DNA of 64,000 bases, from the NCBI RefSeq assembly GCF_008728515.1, contig NC_044977.1, positions 189,151,987 to 189,215,986 of the forward strand, given 5' to 3'. A program made the translations under genes and the position numbers. Every line of letters starts with the position of its first letter. The first letter of the stretch is position 1. The notes below the pieces were generated by a model. That model was not told where the DNA came from and ran no database searches. It saw only the letters and a program-made list of their open reading frames with translations. This DNA is from Papio anubis. Taxonomy: Eukaryota > Chordata > Mammalia > Primates > Cercopithecidae. Shown here in pieces: positions 34,035 to 46,915 of this stretch.

Positions 34035-35485
34035 CAGTTTACCAACGAGGTATTGATATTGAAGGAATTTGGGAGGAGGAAAAAGAAAACCTGGGGTAAA
34101 TACTTATTTTCAGTGCATCATTACTGTTGCAAATTCCTGTGATGGATGGCAGGCTCTTTAATATAAATTGCTTACTGATATTATCTTATCATTGAGCCAA
34201 TGAAATTTTTTTTTCCCCTGCTAACATAGATTTGCTGTGGCAGCTTGAACGAGAAGCAGTAGCCTTTTGAGTGAGCCAGCAGAAGATCTTAACAAAATCT
34301 CATCACATTTTATTTCTACTATAAATATTATTTTCCTTTTCCCCAAGGGTGGCTATTTTGCCAGAGGGATGAAAAACTATTTATATATGGTTTTGAAAGA
34401 AATTTTAAGAACCCCAAATTGTTAGCGTTGACATCTAAATTCATGTTTCTTGTTGGAAAAGAAGTTGGGAAATTCAGCATTTTGGTTAGGTAGTTTGAGG
34501 GACTCTAATTGACAAGGCTGTGGGGAGTGCACCCTCATCTTCCTCCTGCACCTGTATAGATTAGGGTGGATGGGAAGAGGAGAGGCTGTTGGCTCCAGGG
34601 TTTCAGTTCCAGTGATTTCTGTGGAATCTGCTTGCTTGTCAGGAGGACATGACAAGTAAGAGTGGGCTGTTATTTCTACAGTGTTACATATTTCCCTTTG
34701 GATTTTGAAGTATTTCAGGGATTTGACCTTTTAACCTTGAGAAGAGATAATTAAATGTTTAAGATGCCATATTTAGAAAACAATATCTCATATTCTTAAG
34801 ACTTTTTCTACAAGCCAAGGAGGGTCATAATTTTATTCTCTCATTTTATTATGTGTTCAGTTAAAGACACTGCTTTCTATGCTGTTCCAGTGAAATTCTT
34901 GGTGGCAGCAGGTGGGGAAAGGGGGAGTGCAGCTGTCTATAACCTGGGATTACATCAGACATTGTAACATGACCCCATAAACCACACCACCAGCCAATGA
35001 CATCCATCTTATGCTATCATCAAAAGCTTGGCATTAAATAAAGGAATTGTTCAAGTTAATATTGGGGGATGGTACAATGAGAAAACGAGGAATACGGTAC
35101 ATAATGTGACTAAACAGAAGACTCAGTGAAAGTCTTGTACCTATTAAACTTACTTAGCTTTTACCCCAGGGCCAGAAATACTCAACGAGCTAATTGCAGG
35201 GTTAATAAGAATGTTAATAGAAGGAGTTGTGTGCTGCAGTCTGGGCCACAGAGACCCTATATCCCGTCCCTTCTTTATCAGTAATTCTTTCCCTTTCTTA
35301 TGGCACCAACTCTGTCTCCAGTAACCCTCAAACACTCTCTTCTTCCACTGGTCTTCTGGGGAGGTGTGAGTGTCTCCTACCAGGAGCCAATGTCTAAAAT
35401 TTCTCTTTCATTTTTACTCTAAATTCAAATCTCTGTTCCTTTTATGCCCTGTTCCCAATAGTTAAAAACAAAAAAACAAAAAACA

Positions 35486-35784
35486 GGCCGGGTGCGGTGG
35501 CTCACGCCTGTAATCCCAGCACTTTGGGAGGCCGAGGCGGGTGGATCACGAGGTCAGGAGATTGAGACCATCCTGGCTAACACTGTGAAAACCCATCTCT
35601 ACTAAAAATACAAAAAAATTAGCCAGGCATGGTGGTAGGCGACTGTAGTCCCAGCTACTCAGGAGACTGAGGCGAGAGAATGGCGTGAACCTGGGAGGCA
35701 GAGCTTGCAGTGAGCCGAGATTATGCCACTGCACTCCAGCCTGGGTGACAGAGAGAGACTCCATCTCAAAAAACACAAAAAACC
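35486..35784 (+). mobile_element. Alu SINE
   Basis: Starts GGCCGGGTGCGGTGGCTCAC, complete dimer, A-rich end. It keeps many CpG sites, consistent with a young AluS/Y copy. Confidence 0.96.
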
Positions 35785-37297
35785 CGTTTTTTAGTATTGT
35801 CAAGTTAAGATGAGACTGGCAGTAGCATAATGTGTTGCCTTTCCCAAGGTACGCTTGCTGTTCAGTAAAGGATGCCTACACAGGGCAAATCTTAACCGGA
35901 AGCAGCAGGACGGGGTGCGGTAGAATTACTGCACCCACCAGTGGGAGAAGCAGCAAAATCTGAAGTCAAGAATCTCTTGAGAGCCTCAAGTGCAGCCTTG
36001 CTAGAGAACTCTGGATGTCTCCACTCCAGAAGACTGTCCTGTCTGTGGGAGATAATGTCATAAATGCACTTTTAAATTAAATTCATGGATTCATGTTCAC
36101 ATTGGTGGTGTTTGAAGGTGCGGTAGTTTTCACTCTTAGAGGTCAGCTCACGAAGGTAGTCATCAGTTTCCCATAAAAATGGTTCCTCTTGATGATGGCC
36201 AGCGTAAGACTGTCCAGCTTGTGTTTCCTGGAGGTGATTATTTGATATCATATAATTGTGCTTTTATGTGCTTTTATGAAATGATTTTCCCAAGGCTGTT
36301 AAACCTTTTTCTGATCATATTTTTAACAGTCAGGGATGGAGTTCAACTTTATCACATTTCAAGAATAAAAATTATGAAATAAAGATCATCGTCCACCAGA
36401 AACCTTATAGGTTGTAGGAGAAAACCTGGGGAGGGGAGGGGGAAAGCCTATACTGTTATTGAATCTATTAAAAAAATCTTTTTATGCTATCTAAATGTTA
36501 TACAGTGTATCAGTTGAATCTTTTCATTCTAAAAGATTACTAAATGCAGATGTCAGCTCAAGGAACTTGAACTACCATTTTTTAAATTTGATACATAGTT
36601 TATAATCATAAACTAAAAATCTCTTCTTTTTAAAACTTTTGTCTTGTTACTGGTAACTGCTAAATTATACACATTGTAGAAATTATTACTTTCCAGAGAG
36701 CTGTGAACACAAGAAATGGTTAAAAAGCAAACAAAATTTAAACACAGAAGGATTGTTTTTATAGGAATTTGCATTTACGCTGGTGGTTTGTGTAACATTT
36801 ATAATATGATTTACTGTAGTAAATTTCATGTTGAAAACATTCTAAGATGTCAGAACTGTAAAGTCAAGGCTGTCATATGTTGAATCTGTACATCATGGTA
36901 TTAGGCACATAATTGGCACTCATGTAATGGAACTGGTTAACTAATTGCCTATGATCTGTTAAATTAGCAAAATTAGATTTATCGTTATAAGGCAAGCCTA
37001 GTAGGTAATTTAAAATGTGCACTAGAAATAAATTTTCTCTCAAGTTTCTGGTGAGGGTGATATATAAAAGGTAATAGTGTACAGAACATATTTGTAAAGG
37101 ATGCACCCTTTCATCTGGTATTTAATGTGCATCTAATAGGATGATTTAGATAATTAAAAGATGAAATAGAACTTAAGGTTGTTTAGTAGCCTGAGAATTG
37201 TCATGCTGCAGTTACAAATATTATGAGTCCCTTTTCTAGCATTGTTTTTAAGATGAGTAATGTTGAGTTCTGGACAACTTTTAAGGTTAGAGCTTGA

Positions 37298-37556
37298 GGC
37301 CGGGCACAGTGGCTCACGCCTGTAATCCCAGCACTTTGGGAGGCTGAGGCGGGTGGATCACTTGAGGTCAGGAGTTTGAGACCAGCCTGAACAACATGGT
37401 GAAACGCCATCTTTACTAAAAATACAAAAATTAGCTGGGCATGATGGTGGGTGCCTGTATCCCAGCTGCTACTTGAATCCGGAAGGCAGAGGTTGCAGTG
37501 AGCCAAAATTGTGCCACTGCACTCCAGCCTCAAAAAAAAAAAAAAAAAAGAAAAAG
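37298..37556 (+). mobile_element. Alu SINE with internal deletion
   Basis: Starts GGCCGGGCACAGTGGCTCAC. The right arm lacks about 40 bases after 'cccagctgct', and part of the end before the A-tail is missing. CTTGAG text on both sides suggests a target duplication. Confidence 0.92.
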
Positions 37557-38177
37557 ACAACTTGAGGTTTTCATGTGTAACAAGAAGTAAATAATGTTGC
37601 CATGCTTCTTTAAGTATAAGTATCTTTTTACAGTTCTAAACCTTCCTGTTCCCTGGCCCCAAAACAGTATACATTGAGTGATGCCAAACTTTGGTGGAAT
37701 TTGCTTAGACATTAATGGTGCCCATGCCAAGATTATATGGAATTAACAAACATCTCCTTCATTCTACCACGTCCACATAATTCTGGCTTCTTATAGTTAG
37801 GGTTGAATTTCCGAAAGGGTTGATTGGGCCTTGTTTCTCTATGAAAAGCATAAAAGTGAAACAGAAAGAGGAACTGTGACCTTGGGAAAATATATATATG
37901 TAAATGTTCTTCACAAAGATTTAAGTAAACTTGTAACAACTAATGTGTTAGTAAAACTTTCAGAGACCAAATGTTCCCTCAATTTTTCTTTTTTCAATTG
38001 ATGTTCATACTACTAATTTGACTACAGTACCATGAAAGCTGTTCATTTTAAACAAAATAATACTATGCAAAATGAATACAGTTTGTTGAAAAGGGTAACA
38101 CAGGACATGCATTCTTTTTCTCTCATTGGTAAAGCATACAGTCAGAATAAGCCTATCTAAGGTCTTTTGCTGCTAGG

Positions 38178-38183
38178 TTTAAT
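38178..38183 (-). terminator. ATP13A5: candidate ATP13A5 poly(A) signal
   Basis: ATTAAA on the minus strand about 130 bp after the stop codon. No canonical AATAAA lies nearer. Unproven. Confidence 0.3.
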
Positions 38184-38310
38184 GCACTGAAAATATGCTT
38201 TGAGTGAATGGAGAGAGGAAAGATAAGGGGAGAGTATCATCACTTCTCCACAATGTGTTAATTTTGGGGAGAAAAGCAATGCTGTTCAGCATGTACGACA
38301 ACAATTCTGA

Positions 38311-38571
38311 TTACAGCCTGGTCCAAAAATGCTGTTCTGTGGGTTGGCTTCCCAATTTGCGTTTTCTTTCTGGAATCTGTTCATGGCTTTCATAGCCTCT
38401 GTTGATGTAGAATCCATTTTTGCCATCACCTGAATAATCTGTCCTGTTTGTGGGAGGCCAGGTTGAGTCTTCTGCCAGCTTCTTTTGCCAAGTCCTATAT
38501 TGACTTTTAGAGGAGAATCCAAATTCTCTTTTGATCAACAGCCAGAGCTCATGATTTTGAAGGATGGCATC
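38311..38571 (-). CDS. ATP13A5: ATP13A5 terminal coding exon
   Basis: ATP13A5 is a P5B-type P-type ATPase, a multi-pass membrane transporter whose close relatives ATP13A2 and ATP13A3 move polyamines. This exon encodes the cytoplasmic C-terminal tail. It reads DAILQNHELWLLIKREFG and, at its end, PTEQHFWTRL followed by TAA at 38311-38313. The acceptor is TTTTTCAG just above 38571. It begins in phase 0 and follows the exon at 40014-40094. Compared with the recalled human tail there are several replacements (Thr for Ile, Arg for Gly, Glu for Lys, Thr for Ala), but no break. Confidence 0.96.
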   Translation of the reverse strand, partial: DAILQNHELWLLIKREFGFSSKSQYRTWQKKLAEDSTWPPTNRTDYSGDGKNGFYINRGYESHEQIPERKRKLGSQPTEQHFWTRL

Positions 38572-40013
38572 CTGAAAAATCAGATGGGAAAGACAATTTA
38601 TTGCGCAGGTGCCCCTGCAGCCAGGCCGCTGGCCACCACACCCGCCCCCTTTCCCCAGGCCTCCCTCTGAGGTGTGCTTATTGCTGCTGCATCTACGTCT
38701 CCTTTTCCAAGTCCTGGAATTCTTCCCTTAAGAAGCAAGAGGGTGCTTGTGTTCACATAAATCTGCCAAAAACTTCCTTTCCACACATTTCCTGGTTAAG
38801 TCCTGGCTAGGGATTTTCTTAGACTGAAATGATAACAGCAGTAACGTGCTCAAAATGAAGAAAAGAAAAATCACCATTAGCCCTGCTACCTGCCACCTGC
38901 CATGTAGAAGGTGTCAAATAAGAGTTTGTTGAATAAAGTGTTGAACTCTAGAAATCAAATGGTTATTGGTTTTCATTTTTTGAGAGTTTTCTTTTGTTCA
39001 CATGACCACACAATTTCTATCCATTTATAGTAATGAAATTGGTCAAATTTTGCATCCCACTTTTATTTATGCTAAACTTTCTGTGGTAAACAATTTTTAT
39101 GTAGCTTTAGCCTTTTAAAAATGTTATTTTATAAGAATGTAGATACAATATGATTAATAATAATTTTTAGTGACTGTTTAGCATTTCCTCAAATTGCTGT
39201 ATAGCAATTTAAACAAACAGCATCTCAACAACACTTAAGTTGAATGTAATATTTTGCCACTGTAGATAATATTATAAGTGCCTTCATACATGTAGTATTT
39301 TTCTCTTCTTTGGGGTTATTAAAACATACAGTCTCAAAAATGGAATCCCTGAGTTAAAGAGTATGAGAAAATTTAAACATACTATATATAATGAGGTGTA
39401 TATATATTTTAAAATTTGGTTGATCCCTTTTCCAAAAAGTCTTAAAGCACATGAGTTAAAACAAAACTCTCCTTTTACAAAAAGGAACTCTCCTTTTACA
39501 AAGATAGTACTTGAACCTCTTACTAAGTGGGTAAAGTCATTTAGTGACACTGAGTAGAAAAGAAACACTGTAAGGGGAAGACCTTCACGAAAAGGAATTG
39601 ACTAGAATAAGCAACGGCTTCTCCTCTTTCTTAGGAAACCCTCCGGAAGGCAGTTCTTCACTCTAAAAAGTCTCATTGAGTTTTAGGGTTGGAAGGTCAC
39701 TTGGTCTAGTCTTTACTAGATTGTTGAAAATATTAGAAAAGTGCAATACAGTGCATTCATGGAAGCAAAATTAGAAATAATTCATGTTTTGCTTTTTATG
39801 TGAAGATATCAAGAGCATTTCTATGCAGACTTCAAATAATTGTAAATCATTCCCCCCACAATTTTCCCCCAAAAGAATATGTACCATTTTAATAAACCCT
39901 TAATAACTGTCATTCTGGGGGATCAAAGTGGTTGCTCTAGAAAATAAGCACCTGTTGAAAATGAGATCCTTAATTTGTTTATCTTCCTAGAAAAAATACA
40001 GAGATTACTTTAC
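38572..40013 (-). other. ATP13A5: ATP13A5 intron
   Basis: No other exon seen. It contains a small tandem copy of 'aactctccttttacaaa' (39465 and 39486). Donor GTAAAG, acceptor TTTTTCAG. Confidence 0.85.
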
Positions 40014-40094
40014 CTCTACAAAGAAAGTCACACAGAATTGGGTGAGGGTTACCACCAAAATTAAAACCCTCCACGATGTTATGGTTGGGATCAA
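40014..40094 (-). CDS. ATP13A5: ATP13A5 penultimate coding exon
   Basis: Exactly 27 codons in phase 0, reading LIPTITSWRVLILVVTL then TQFCVTFFVE. This is the last transmembrane helix of the P5B ATPase membrane domain. Borders are TTCAACAG before and GAG|GTAAAG after on the minus strand. It continues from RGME in the exon at 42638-42726 and leads into the tail exon. Confidence 0.95.
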
Positions 40095-41079
40095 CTGTTG
40101 AAAAACAAATACCATTATTACATTTTTCATACTTTACACTTTGAAAAAAGACCATATTATTTATGTATTTGTAATAACTCTCTGAGCTTAGAGGTGGGCA
40201 TTACTTTACAACTGAAGGACCCACAGCTGCTAAATAAATGGCAGAGCCAGAATTCGAAGGAGAATGGACGACCTCTTGGCCTGTGCAGCGTTGACAGCCT
40301 AACGGTGTCTACTGAGAAATATGCCCTGAATCACTAATATAAGACAGGACATTTTGGAGGCTCTATGTCTCTCTTCATTTTTATCTTTTCAAACAGAGAG
40401 AAGGATAAGATTAAATCATTCATCAAATAATGTTAATACTTCTAATTTTCCCAAAGCAAATTCTACCTGAAATTCATTCGTTAAGGAGGACAGAGAAATG
40501 TAAGTATATTTTGATTGAAACTAGATGCAGATTGCTCCTGGCCCTATATCTGATGGCTTAATGAAAGTTGAATGAACCCTTCAAACCCCCCAGTTTTTAA
40601 AATTTAAGGGTACACATTGATCATTAAATACAATTATTTAAAGTGTGAGAGCCGTAACTTCCCACGGCTGCCTCCATAGTGAAAGGCTAGTTACACAGCC
40701 TTTTTTCTGAGACCCCACCCAAGAGTAGAATATTTATGACTGACTGCGTGTGGGACTGAACTCCCTTGAGAACAAAACCCACTGACCCTCCATACTATCT
40801 AAATGCCCATCCCTAATTCTCACCCCAATGCTGATACTGGTTATTTCAAAGTAATACTTTGTCATTTTTTTCCCCAGGTGGAGACAGTCTTTATCAAGTT
40901 GTGAAATACAGCAAACTGGAAAGGGTGGTTTGGATTAAAGGGTTGTTTGGAAAAGTTGGGTCAGATTCTAGCAGAGAACCTGGCTCTTTTTCTCACAGCT
41001 GCCACCACTCCGATCCAGGAGAACTAACTCTTCTCCATCCCTTGACCTGGAAGGCACTTGATTTTGAATTATTTGTTTA

Positions 41080-41368
41080 ATTTTGAGATGGAGTCTGGCT
41101 CTGTCTCCCAGGCTGGAGTGCGGTGGCACAATTTCAGCTCACTGCAACCTCCGCCTCCCTGGTTCAAGCCATTCTCCTGCCTCAGCCTCCCGAGTAGCTG
41201 GGATTACAGACACCTGCCACGACGCCCAGCTAATTTTTCTATTTTTAGTAGAGACGGGATTTTAACATGTTGGCCAGGCTGGTCTCGAACTCCTGACCTC
41301 AAGTGATCCACCCACCTTGGCCTCCTAGAGTGCTGGGATTACAGGCATGAGCCACCGTGCCTGACCCT
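41080..41368 (-). mobile_element. Alu SINE
   Basis: Reverse Alu with 'gagatggagtctggctctg', ending 'gtgcctgacc'. A flank duplication GAATTATTTGTTTA / GAATTATTTATTTA marks the insertion. Confidence 0.95.
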
Positions 41369-41589
41369 GGAATTATTTATTTATGCAATGGTTTTCTCTC
41401 CTCGCTTCTAAACTACTTGAGAGCAGTGACCACACCTTATTCGTCTTTGTAACTCCAGTACCAAACTCACTCTGGAGCTTCGTGTTTGATAAATAAATGA
41501 ATGACTGGGTTTTCATTTCCTAATTGCTTCTCTCCTCTCACATGTAGTCTTCCTGCCATCATGTAATTAATCTGTCTTCACTGCCCTGC

Positions 41590-42130
41590 TGAGAAGCCTG
41601 TTCAGATCGCTTCATTCGCTCCATGTCGCTCTTGGCATAAAGTCTAAACTTCTCTAGCTGCCTCCATCCGTCCATGCCTGCCTTTATTATTCATTCTCGT
41701 TCATACTCCACAGCACATGGCCTCAGTTTTAGCCAGTCTTCTAGTGCTTGGGTAAGCCTTGCTTTTGATTTCTGTCTCTGCCACCCTACATTGATTTGCA
41801 TTTCTAAGACAAAAGCTCTTTCAGTCCTCTTTGCTGCTTATGCTGTTCTTGTTGGGAATATCCCTACCTCCTACCTAGCAAAATGTAGCCTATCCTTTTC
41901 GACCCAGGTCAAGTTGCATGTCATCCATGAAATGTCTCCCATGACAGCCACAGTCCACAGTGAGGCCTCCTTCTTCTATGTTCTTCCCAGTTCTGTCTGT
42001 TTTCACACTCTCTTCAAGTATGGATAGCCTCAGGTAGCATTCCAGTATGTCTCATCTTCACAGCAAATCTATGACTCGGAGGTCAGGAGCCAATCCTTCT
42101 CTTTCTTTTATTTCTCTCACAATACTGGGT
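41590..42130 (+). repeat. L2 LINE 3' fragment
   Basis: Follows the L2 3'-end order: 'cataaagtctaaacttctct', a 'gctgcttatgctgttctt' block, then 'gacccaggtcaagttgcatg'. Confidence 0.7.
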
Positions 42131-42637
42131 CCAAGAATTAGTTCAATAACCTCTTGATGAATTAAATTTTAACCCAGGGCATCCTGGATCAAATTATATC
42201 CACTGATATAAAGCTTCATATAGTCAATGTCTGACAAAACATGACTGTCTTACAAGTCTATATTTTCTTTCCCTTTATAACTACATTATAAAGGATTTCT
42301 ATGATATGGTTTATTTTTTTGAAAATTGTACTTGAAAAATTATTGTATTATTGCATTAATTTTATTGTATTGGTATAACATAGCATAATAAAGTATCCAA
42401 ACATAATGTTTCAGGTAGGTGCAGGATAAATGTACCCAATAGTATTGATAAAATGAAAACCATTGGAGGCCAGTGTAGGTGAAATCCAGATATCTTATTT
42501 GCCCTTCTAGTACATAGAAATAGCCTCACAGTATTTGGTGGTCAAAGAGAACACAGTAATAATTGACTTGTGAATTACAGTGAATACACGGTCCATGTAC
42601 ATGAGTCATGCCAGATGTGCAAATGAATGCCACTTAC

Positions 42638-42726
42638 CTCCATTCCACGGTAGATAACTTGAAAGTCAGAAAACAGAATGAAAATTGTGAGGCCCAAGGC
42701 AGCTAGCAGCAGCAATGAAAATATAT
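42638..42726 (-). CDS. ATP13A5: ATP13A5 coding exon, transmembrane helix
   Basis: 89 bases encoding the rest of a split Tyr codon and then IFSLLLLAALGLTIFILFSD followed by FQVIYRGME. It is one membrane helix with a short polar end. The acceptor is TTTCCTCAG and the donor GAG|GTAAG. The phase fits the exons on both sides (T in the previous exon plus AT here). Confidence 0.96.
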
Positions 42727-43024
42727 CTGAGGAAATACCAAACATTATTTTTAGATGTTAAAAAGAATGTTTCTTATAATCTGGCACACATTGCAGAATC
42801 AATTATCTCTGTTGGGCAAATACCAGATATATCTTCAGATGTTTTGATATATCCTCATATGTTTTGAAATATGTTCTAATGCTTATACGATGAAGGTAAT
42901 ATCTTAGAATCTTTCCTTGAAAGTCTGGATGTAGAAGACTATTAATCAAATGTATTACAGTAACGTCCATGAAGCTGCTGCCCTGGTTCACTATCACTGT
43001 GTGTCCAGTGAGTTGTGCTTGCAT

Positions 43025-43750
43025 GGGATAAACAGTCTTCTTGTCACCATCCCATTCTTCCTCATTGCCTAGAGAATAAAGTTCAGGGATCCTCTACTGA
43101 CATTCAAGGCCTTCCACCATCTGGGCCCAATCAACCTTCAACCTGGTCTCTGACTACTCTTCCTTATGGGCAACTGGAAAGGTAAACCATAAAACCTCCA
43201 GCTTCCACGGAGGCCCAACACTCCAGCTTCTGTGTCTTTGTTAAACAAAAATGCCCTATGTACATAACAATATTCTTGTCTTGGCATGCTCCAATTTTTC
43301 TTTCCTCTTTTTTTTTTTTTTTTTTTTTTTGAGACGGAGTCTCTGTCGCCCAGGCTGGAGTGCAGTGGCACAATCTTAGCTCACTGCAACCTCTGCCTCC
43401 CTGGTTCAAGCGATTCTCCTGCCTCAGCCTCCTGAGTAGCTGAGACTACAGGTGCCTGCCACCACGTGTGGCTAACTTTTTCTTTTTTTTTTTTCACAGA
43501 GACGAGGTTTCACCATATTGGCCAGGCTGGGCTCGAACTCCTGACCTGTGAACCACCCGCCTCAGCCTCCCAAAGTGCTGGGATTACAGGTGTGGGCCAC
43601 AGCGCCCAGCCTCCAATTTTTCTTAACCCAGTTAAAATACCACTTCCTCTTCAGAGAGTAATACTCCCTTACAAAAGCTTATTTCATATAGTATGTATCA
43701 TACTCGGCTTTGCATGATCTTAATTCATGTATCAACTGGACTGTGACCAT
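43025..43750 (+). repeat. L2 LINE fragment split by an Alu
   Basis: L2 3'-type text ('gcctagagaataaagttcag', 'cattcaaggccttccaccat') runs to about 43288 and resumes at 43611 ('cccagttaaaataccacttc'). Confidence 0.7.
43303..43610 (-). mobile_element. Alu SINE
   Basis: Reverse Alu with a 23-base T tail. A perfect 14-bp target duplication CTCCAATTTTTCTT stands at 43289-43302 and 43611-43624. Confidence 0.97.
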
Positions 43751-45192
43751 TTGAAAATGGCTTTGTCTCTGGTTCTCTGGGACTCTGACTTGAAAAAGTA
43801 AATGAGAAATTAGCATGTACATCTGTTGCATTCCTTCTTTCCATCCTGCCCAAATTGTTTTAATTTTGGGAGCTAAACTTCCCAGATGCACTGTGCCAGC
43901 ATCTCTGTTCTTATTCCCAACCTCACCCACTCCTCTGTCAGAGGTTTTAGCAGAGCACTTTAGAGGTGGTACCTTAGAAATATCTTTTTTAATAGAATTA
44001 TCACCTTCAGGCCCAAACAATAGCATTGAATCAGCATTGCCATGATACAGATGATTCTGATAGTCCTGTAAAGTTATAAATAAATGAACAAACTAAGTTT
44101 TCTCTTACACTCTACCTCATTTATTCAGTGTTGCTCTAGTCTCCCCACCCCCAACTCTCTATAGGCCTATACCATCCCGAAATCTGAGGCAACTGCCCCT
44201 TGATAGCAGGCTCTATTTTTGAAGTGAACAGAGTTCTGTTTTCATCCTTGAGCACCTACACACACCCTCAATATTTATTCATGCCACACTTTATGTATCT
44301 AAATAAACGCAGCACCTCTCAGAAGTGCCTGAGAAGGGTATGAGGCAGACAGAAGAAAAGTAAGAATTGCATCTCTCAGGATAAAGCAATCTAAATGGCT
44401 TGGTGATACGATTTCAGGAAATGGCTGTGTGGATTTTTCATTTACTTCATGGATTTGGAGTCCCAGGAACCCAGAGCTGGAAAGAAGAGGGTGCCTGAAA
44501 GGTCTGTTCTGATGAAGGCCTGGACCTCACTAGTGACTGGGGCTGAGTGGCATGCACATCACTGTCTAATGGTCTAAAAACTAGACCTCGCCTGTGCACA
44601 AGTGAGCAACGTAGAAACAAAATTATAAGGTCATCTTTTAAAATTCAGCTTTGATTGAAAAGGTGTAATAAAGAGTTGAATGTTGGCTCTTGTTTGTTAG
44701 TTGATGCTGCTGGGGAATCATGAAAGAATAGGGTTCTGTTAATGCAGGTGCTTTAGGAAAGCAAATCCTGTGTAAGCCATTACACTGTGTTTTCAGATAA
44801 GGTTAGTAAATGTTCACACTTGTTTCCAGAAAAGTTAAGCCTCTACTTTTTCTATGTCTTCTCATCATAAAGTTGAGTTTCTGTCAAAGGCTGTTAAAAA
44901 GGGCAAAGAGTTTTCTCTTATATCAAAATAAAGTTGCTTGTATATTTTAATAGTAGTTCCAAAGGCTTTTGACTTACAACCTGAGAATATATGTTTGTTA
45001 TCACATTACATTGGTTAGCATAGCCGTATGCTAAATTGTAAAACATTTTACATTTAAAATTATCAGTTATGTTTGGTACAGGGGTTTTAATTTACCCACA
45101 AGCTTTATGTCACTGTGAGGGCACTAATCTACCTCTAATCCACTCAATTCATGTAAAAGGACTTTGCAGCTACTATTAAAATTGAAGTACTA
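43751..45192. other. unassigned intronic DNA
   Basis: No exon and no repeat that I can name with confidence. Confidence 0.4.
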
Positions 45193-45499
45193 GGCCGGGT
45201 GCAGTGGTTCACCCCTGTAATCCCAGCACTTTGGGAGGCCGAGGCGGGTGGATAACGAGGTCAGGAGTTCAAGACCAGCCTGGCCAAGATGGTAAAACCC
45301 TGCCTCTACTGAAAATACAAAAAAAAAATTAGCCAGGTGTGGTGGTGGGCGCCTGTAATCCCAGCTACTCGGGAGGCTGAGGCAGAGAATTGCTTGATCC
45401 CGGGAGGCGAAGGTTGCAGTGAGCCGAGATCGTGCCACTGCACTCCAGCCTGGGCGAAAGAGCAAGACTCCATCTCAGAAATAATAATAATAATAATAA
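45193..45499 (+). mobile_element. Alu SINE with (AAT)n tail
   Basis: Starts GGCCGGGTGCAGTGGTTCAC and ends in about seven AAT units. AAGTACTA / AAGTACCA flanks it. Confidence 0.95.
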
Positions 45500-46915
45500 A
45501 GTACCAGGCAACAAATATATTCTGCTTGTAAAATACATTTATAATTTTTAAAGTTATTAATGTATAACACCACCATGCATTTCCTGTGTATTAGTGATAA
45601 CCCATTAGAAAATATAATGGGAAAGTCATTCACAATATAACCAAAATATAAAATACAAAGGATTAGTTTGTGTTTTGTTTTGTTTTTTTTGAGACAGAGT
45701 CTTGCTCTGTTGCCAAGGCAATTCTCCCTGCCCCAGCCTCCCAAGTAGCTGAGATTACAGGTGCCCACCACCACGCCCGGCTAATTTTTGTATTATTTAG
45801 CAGAGACGGGGTTTCACCATGTTGGCCAGGCTGGTCTTGAGCTCCTGACCTCAGGTGATCTGCCCGCCTTGGCCTCCCAAAGTGCTGGGATTACAGGTGT
45901 GAGCCACCGCGCCTGGCCAGATTAGTTTCTTAAATCAATGTGCAGGCAGGATTTGTGATGGAGAAAACAACAAATATTTACTAAGAGACATTAACAAAAA
46001 GCAAGAATAAATGGGGAGACATGACATGTTCCTAAATGGGAAGATTAAGTTATATACCAACGTAAATTCTTCCCAAAGTATCAAAAGCCCAAAGGGAAAT
46101 TTTAAAAGCCTTGCAATTCATTCTAGAGTTTATCTTAAAGAATGAACAGGAAAGAAAGAAAGAGTTTTTAAAATGAGGAATAATGAGGGTACACTGATCT
46201 TGCCACTTATTAAGTAAAACATTATAAAACTATACGTTTTAAAGTATAGTGGTAAATCAAGAATAGACTGATGTTTAAAAACAGAAAAGATAGTCTGGAA
46301 ACTATACAGACATATACATATAAACATAATTCATAATATAAATGATGTACAAATATATATGAAGATAGTTACAATAAAGGTGGTATATTCAGTGGAAAAA
46401 TAATTAATATTAAAAACTCAATAGTCAATAAAGGCTGCTAGCAAAACCAGTTGACTAGTTGCAGAAACTTGTTTTAATCCCTACCTCAAACTATACACCA
46501 AAATTAACATTAGATTTTAAAAGCACTTCAAAACTAATCATGATAATTATACTATTTAATAATTAGAAAAAACTTCCTGTGCATAAAGACAATGGAAAAA
46601 AGATCATGAAAAAAATGCAAACTAAAACCAAACGAGACACTATTTTCTAAAATCTTATCAGACCAGCACAAATTTTGTTTTTTAACTAGTACTTCATGTT
46701 GGATGTACTATTAAGAAGCATACCCTCTTGAAAACAACTGATAAGAGTGAAAATCAGTACAAACTTTCTAGAAAGCAACTTCAAATTGTGTATTCCAGGC
46801 TTTGACATTTTCACACTATTCCACCAGTTAACTGAATTTTGTTATCCTAAGGAAATAAGAGGCTAAGTCAAAGTAATTTACACAAGTATATTTTTATAGC
46901 ATTATTTATCATACT
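45500..46915 (+). mobile_element. old L1 (L1M4/HAL1-like) split by an Alu
   Basis: Diverged ORF2-type text on the plus strand, for example 'gacatgacatgttcctaaat' and 'gcattatttatcatactga'. No intact frame. Confidence 0.5.
45670..45919 (-). mobile_element. Alu SINE with internal deletion
   Basis: Reverse Alu missing about 60 bases after 'ctctgttgcc'. A perfect 9-bp target duplication GATTAGTTT flanks it (45661-45669, 45920-45928). Confidence 0.94.

Larger units (their letters stand above)
34035..38177 (+). other. PLAAT1: PLAAT1 3' UTR and intergenic DNA
   Basis: The untranslated region begins at 34035; its end is not fixed. Candidate AATAAA signals stand at 35037-35042, 36364-36369 and 36378-36383. 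Two Alus (35486-35784 and 37298-37556) lie within. The rest is AT-rich and shows no further exon. Confidence 0.5.
40095..42637 (-). other. ATP13A5: ATP13A5 intron
   Basis: Contains a MIR-like fragment (40165-40270, minus), an Alu (41080-41368) and an L2 (41590-42130). Confidence 0.85.

Noticed and set aside
36179..36382. 67-codon open frame after PLAAT1 as a small gene
   Set aside because: No family resemblance, splice context or coding bias; it lies in probable 3' UTR or intergenic DNA.
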